A stretch of DNA of 21,369 bases, taken from the NCBI GenBank assembly GCA_003427395.1, contig BFEA01000281.1:1583587-1604955 (forward strand), given 5' to 3'. This DNA is from Chara braunii. Its lineage: Eukaryota > Streptophyta > Charophyceae > Charales > Characeae. Under the pieces are notes generated by a model. That model made no database searches, was not told where the DNA came from, and saw only the letters and a program-made list of their open reading frames with translations. Made by a program: the position numbers and the translations under genes. Below are positions 17,490-21,369 of the stretch, piece after piece (position 1 is the stretch's first letter; each line of letters starts with the position of its first letter).

Positions 17490-17607
17490 AAAGAGCCCGA
17501 TAGAGCACGTGTTTTGTCTGTGAGGGGAGGAGACAGGAGAGGGAGGGCGAGCACGGTGAGAGGAAGGGAGCGAGGTATTCGCCCCCGCTGGCCCGTCTTG
17601 TGTCCGT

Positions 17608-17728
17608 GGGCCTCGCCGCACAATTCACCAGATGTGGAAAAAAATGAGAACGAATATGAATGGAACTATAGACACCGCCATAATTTGTCTTTTGTGCATT
17701 AGGTTAGGTGAGTAGTGCGGCGAGACCC
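17608..17728 (-). mobile_element. MITE-like foldback element, copy 4 (reversed)
   Basis: The ends GGGCCTCGCCGCACAATTCA and GAGTAGTGCGGCGAGACCCC are inverted repeats. The interior word CATAATTTGTCTTTTGTGCA is the reverse complement of the family signature, so this copy lies opposite to its neighbours. The region between copies 3 and 4 (17490-17607) is GC-rich with no gene seen. Confidence 0.8.
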
Positions 17729-17760
17729 CGCCTCGCGAGAGTAATAAGGCCAGAACGCAC

Positions 17761-17976
17761 TGAGGAGAAATCTTTTTTTTTTTTTTTTTTTTTTTTGAAA
17801 AGGGCGACGGCCTTGAGATATTATCATTGAGCTGACCGGCCCCAAGCAATTCATTAGTAGTTGGTTTCACTTGTCAAGTTCCATCATCTGGATTCGAACA
17901 CAGGTCTGTATTTCAACAGTTCATGGGTGTACCCACTGAGCTAGGCTCTTTCCCTTTTTCCTTGAGGAGAAATCTT
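17761..17976 (-). mobile_element. tRNA-derived SINE, copy 2, with poly(A) tail and 14 bp TSD
   Basis: The body is 17775-17962 on the minus strand. It has an A box TAGCTCAGTGGG (17932-17943), a B box TGTTCGAATCC (17890-17900), a tRNA-unrelated body containing GAATTGCTTGGGGCC, and an A tail seen as T 17773-17796. TGAGGAGAAATCTT occurs on both sides (17761-17774 and 17963-17976) as a perfect 14 bp target-site duplication. These are the hallmarks of LINE-mediated insertion of an RNA polymerase III transcript. The intact tail and duplication indicate recent insertion. It sits between MITE copies 4 and 5. Confidence 0.92.
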
Positions 17977-18020
17977 CTTGCCCGAGCGAGCAGATGGAGA
18001 ATGTTTATCGGCAGAAAATA

Positions 18021-18134
18021 GGGCCTCGTTCCACTACTCACCACATGCGCAAACGACAAAAAAAATACGGCATTGTATCTTTCTATGTTCTAGTGCAGAT
18101 TCATTCTCATTTCGCACATGTGGTGAGCGAGTCC
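18021..18134 (+). mobile_element. MITE-like foldback element, copy 5
   Basis: The left end GGGCCTCGTTCCACTACTCA and right end ACATGTGGTGAGCGAGTCC are partly degraded inverted repeats. The interior GCGCAAACGACAAAAAAAAT and GTATCTTTCTATGTTCTAGT match the family. ATA flanks both ends (18018-18020 and 18135-18137), a likely 3 bp target duplication. Confidence 0.78.
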
Positions 18135-18400
18135 ATATAAACACACATCCCAAGATCTCCGACCGTTTTGAAGCAGTCGACCGTCGAGGAACGTGCCACG
18201 TGGCCGGTTTCTTCTTGCCTGGGAACTCCATATATATATATATCGTCAATATACATATCGTCGATAGCTCTCCTGTTTGAGGCGGGCTACTACCGTTTCC
18301 AAGGCATACGCCGTAACGGCGGAAATTCCACCGTCGGTTCCCGTTAGGATTTCCACCGTATTATTTGCAAACTCCAGGTCAGACATAGGGCTTGTTCTCC
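18135..18400. other. Spacer, no gene
   Basis: Contains a short (TA)n near 18232-18243, the odd palindrome GCCGTAACGGC (18310-18320), and the word TTCCACCGT twice (near 18326 and 18350). No other feature. Confidence 0.4.
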
Positions 18401-18846
18401 GCTTCTCCACCTCCCGTGTTGTACCCCAGCAGCACCTTCTCGATCTTTTGCCGTTCTCCGTCGGCGCGTCCGCCCCGCCTCTTTCCGTGTGTAGGCGTTG
18501 CTTTTGTGTTCACACCCCTACCGCTTTTGCGCCGAGAAGCGAGGCAGGCATCGGCGCCCGTCCTTACCTGCCGCGTCTCCCTTCCCCTCTTCTCTCGCTC
18601 TCTCTCCTCTCCCGCCACGTCATCTCCTTTTCCCCTTTCCATTCGTCCTGCCGGTTCTAACTGTTCCCCGCCTTTGGCTTTCGCTTTTTCCTCGCCCTTT
18701 CGCTCTTTCGCCTATTTCCCGCCCTCTCTTTCCCATTCCCACACCCCTAATACATACCTCTTCCGCGCGACATACCTTGCGAAATCTTTTCTCTGTTCAT
18801 AATTCGAAACGTACGCGCCTCATCACCCTTATCATCATCTGTGCAA

Positions 18847-18910
<64 letters not shown>

Positions 18911-20800
18911 CTAGGCGGCTGCTGACAAGGGGAATGAGACACGTGGTAAGCGATGTAACTCTGCTTCCGTCGGTGGGAGGCTACGAGGCTATGACTCCCT
19001 TTGAGCCGATGGTGTGCTGTATTAGTTGTGGAAATGGAGGGTGGGTTGGGGGACGTTGACACTGGAGGTTGATGGCTTTTTTCGAATACCCACTCCCCCC
19101 CTCCTCCCCTTCCTCTCCCCTGCCTCTCCTTCTGTCGCGTGCTTGAAATGTGGCTATCGCGATGGGGGCGTTGATTCTGCCTTCTCGGGCAGGTTGACCT
19201 CAATTCCAGGAAATTTCTGCTCTGAACGACCATGGAACAACTGCCCGGGTGTTGTTGCTGAGCAGGTCGCCAAAGGGAATTCCAGGCGGATGGATTCCCT
19301 CCCCCCTCCCCCCTTACCAGGGGTCACATCTGACTTTTCCTCACTCCTGTGCAGTCTTCCGAGGTGAAACCCTGCTATCTTGCACCGACCCCTACTTCTC
19401 CCGCTTTTCTCTTCCTTCTTCTCCCCTCTGTCTCTTTACTGCTGGATGTTGCTGAGTTTATTTTGCTGGTGCTAATGCTCTGCGTCGAAGTTCTCGTCGC
19501 GCGTGTTTCCCGCCAGAGGGGATTACATGCCAGCTCACGCCATCAACCTCCCCTACCGATCACGTTTTCATTCCTCGGCTTCTCTCTTCTCCTCCTATCA
19601 CTCTCGAAGGTGAATTAGTTCTCTTCCATCTCTACTGCGTCCTCCCTCTTCCCGCCATCATATCTACCACAGTTGTTTGCATCGCATTTTTCTTTCCTCC
19701 CTTTCCCCGCCTTTGAACTTTCTTGTGTTTCCGGTCCATCTCGCCCGCCCGCGTTTATCTCACCCGCGCTTATCTCACCCGCGTTTATGCCCACGCGCTG
19801 TTCTGGTTACGGTTATCAGCGTCTCGCTCCCTCTCCTTTGTCCTCCTCCCCCCGTCTCGCGCGCTCGTTCTGCCCGTTCACACAGCAGGTTCGCCCTCAC
19901 TCTTTCTACCCCTCTCCCTGTCTTCTTCTTCACCCCCTGCCATGATTCTTCTGCACCCGTCCTTGTCCCTCTCTCTCTCTCTCTACCATCCCCGGTCTCG
20001 GTGTCTCGTCTTCTGTTCTCAGTTTCCCACCTCATTGTCTCTCTCTCTCTCGCCATCCCCTCGTTGTCTCCGCTCTCTTCTCGACTTTCGAGAGGAGGTC
20101 CTTACCGGTTGTCAACCTCCCCTGCCAGTTAGGATGCCACTGTGGTGGGGTTACGTCTCCCGTGGAAAACCACTCCAGCTCTACGTTTCCCTCTCTTCTT
20201 CTCTCTTAACGCCCTTCTGTCACCCTGCTTCGGGCCACCTTATGGGTGAGCCTCGTACTCTCAATGGCGTGGCATGCGCTCGCTATTTGATTAACGCATA
20301 GTCGAGTTGGTTACTCCTTTGTACGTGCATCTCCTCTCTTCTGCTGTGTTGGACTCCTCTTTCGGTCTAATCACTTTGTAGGAGTCTCGTTTCCTCGCCC
20401 AGTGGACGGACCCCTTCTTCGTTGTTCAGTCCTCGGGTCTTTCCTGCTTCCTTGTGTAGTGGGTATCGAATGAGAAGAGCTTGTTGTCTTTCTGTGCTCC
20501 CGCTTTCTCGCTATGTCTATCATTTCGTCGCGCTCTCTGCTGCCGCTTCTATCTGCCTGCGTTTGCCATTTCGTCTCTCTCTCTCTCTTGCTTCTTCGGT
20601 CCTCCTGTACGCGCTCTCTGATCTTAGCATGTACATCTCCACTTCTCTCCTTTTCTCTATCCCGTCTCGCTCTTGCCGCCATCGTTACTCACTCCAGGCA
20701 TGTCGTCGTTCCTCGCGCCCTTTCTCACTCCAGGCTTGACTCTTTCCGCATGTCATCGAGTCGGCAGTTTGGCATGAATGATATATAATCAGTGTGCTCT
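18400..20800. other. Long pyrimidine-rich (+ strand) tract
   Basis: For about 2.4 kb, apart from 18850-19060, the + strand is dominated by C and T, with short (TC)n runs near 19967-19984, 20037-20051 and 20575-20592. It opens many overlapping frames rich in Ser, Leu, Pro and Arg (up to 192 codons at 19723-20301), which I regard as compositional artefacts because several frames are open at once and no domain appears. CT-rich leaders or promoters of plant genes look like this, but no downstream coding exon is visible in the window. Confidence 0.5.
18850..18907. repeat. (GA)29 microsatellite
   Basis: An uninterrupted GA dinucleotide run of 58 bp on the + strand, set inside a region that is otherwise pyrimidine-rich on the same strand, so purine strand identity flips here. 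Confidence 0.97.
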
Positions 20801-21073
20801 AGGATTGCATCCGCTGTTTTCTCACGTGCCTCCTTATTTTTCGTCCTTTTGTGGGCGTTACGGTGTTCGATTCTTATCCCGTTTTTATATGTTCTTCCGT
20901 TATCTCAACGGCGGCGAGTGCCGCGTTCCGTGTGGTCTCTCCCTTTCCCTCGTCCGCCTGCTCGTCAAATTAGCCGCCCGATCTTTCCCTCCAAAAAAAA
21001 TCACCTTTGTTGTCCTTGCCTTTGTTTACCTGCCCCACTGTCTAATAGCCGCGTCGTCGTCATCATCCGTCAG

Positions 21074-21196
21074 GTAGCGACCGTCGTCCGCCGAGTAGAA
21101 CGCATGGTCATTATAACTGTTGGTATTTGGGGCACAACTTGGAGCTCAGATGCAGCGATAATGACCGTGCGTTCTATTCAGTGAAGACGGTAGCTA
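21074..21196. repeat. Imperfect palindrome, ~40 bp arms
   Basis: The core arms 21096-21114 (TAGAACGCATGGTCATTAT) and 21158-21176 differ at one position. Pairing continues outward to about 21075 / 21196 with one bulge, a few G:T pairs and three mismatches. The loop is 43 nt. A MITE, another foldback element, or a microRNA-type precursor would all look like this. Arm differences are mostly C/T and G/A at CpG sites, as expected for methylated DNA decaying. Confidence 0.8.
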
Positions 21197-21346
21197 TGAC
21201 CACTTCCTTTCCACTGCTCTCCTGTTCTGAGTAGTAATCACCTCTTTAATTTTGCCTTTGTAACCGCAGACGTCTTTGCCACGGTCTTCATTCTGAGGTG
21301 CTGCAATGGTTGGCTGTCATTCTTTCCGCCGCGCCGTCGCCGCCCG

Positions 21347-21369
21347 CCCCCCCCCCCCCCCCCCCCCCC
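21347..21369. repeat. Terminal C homopolymer
   Basis: The window ends in 23 consecutive C. This may be a real poly(C) tract that stopped sequencing or assembly, or an end artefact. Confidence 0.95.

Noticed and set aside
18392-18914. Overlapping 127-138 codon ORFs ending in an Arg/Glu repeat
   Set aside because: They run through CT-rich DNA and the GA microsatellite, which by itself encodes alternating Arg-Glu.
19723-20301. 192-codon + strand ORF, the longest in the window
   Set aside because: Composition is Ser/Leu/Pro/Arg from CT-rich DNA, two other frames are open over much of the same stretch, and no domain is visible.

Overview
This window looks like repeat-dominated, non-coding nuclear DNA of a eukaryote, most likely a plant or plant-like lineage. 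The pointers are tRNA-derived SINEs, one with a poly(A) tail and a target-site duplication; short foldback (MITE-like) elements; long GA/CT and AT microsatellites; polypyrimidine-AG and AG|GTAAG splice-like signals; and no bacterial gene organisation. The species cannot be named from what is visible. I recognise no conserved protein domain anywhere. Nearly all open frames are short, overlapping or low-complexity, and I do not call a confident protein-coding gene.

Layout. Three diverged copies of one large, hairpin-rich, non-coding repeat lie on the + strand. Copy A occupies roughly 1-4830, perhaps to 5530. Copy B occupies roughly 6370-11745. Copy C is a 5' part only, 14928-16060, matching A 1024-1850. 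A and B share, in order: a segment of small hairpins (1884-2611 / 7896-8590), an AT-rich tandem-repeat segment (2930-3290 / 8592-9548), an array of spaced hairpins with an invariant AACTTA loop (3551-4290 / 9880-11160), and a ~270 bp block of consecutive hairpins (4555-4830 / 11480-11745). Between copies many stems differ in sequence but still pair, often through compensatory changes. The non-Watson-Crick pairs in these aligned stems are mostly G:U when the + strand is read as RNA. I infer that the + strand makes, or once made, a long structured RNA. This is the strongest candidate here for an undescribed system.

Between B and C (11.75-14.93 kb) lies a mosaic. It holds one exon-like open stretch with good splice signals (12858-12929), a decayed Asp/His/Glu-rich tandem-repeat coding relic (12951-13725), a small intact ORF of similar composition (14341-14481), MITE fragments, and an AT-rich stretch with one ambiguous base (14263).

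From 16.5 to 18.1 kb five copies of one MITE-like family are clustered, with a SINE inserted between the fourth and fifth. The last 3 kb (18.4-21.3 kb) are strongly pyrimidine-rich on the + strand, carry a (GA)n run and a 120 bp imperfect palindrome, and end in a run of C. Homologies, hairpins and coordinates were found by eye; no alignment, folding or database search was run.
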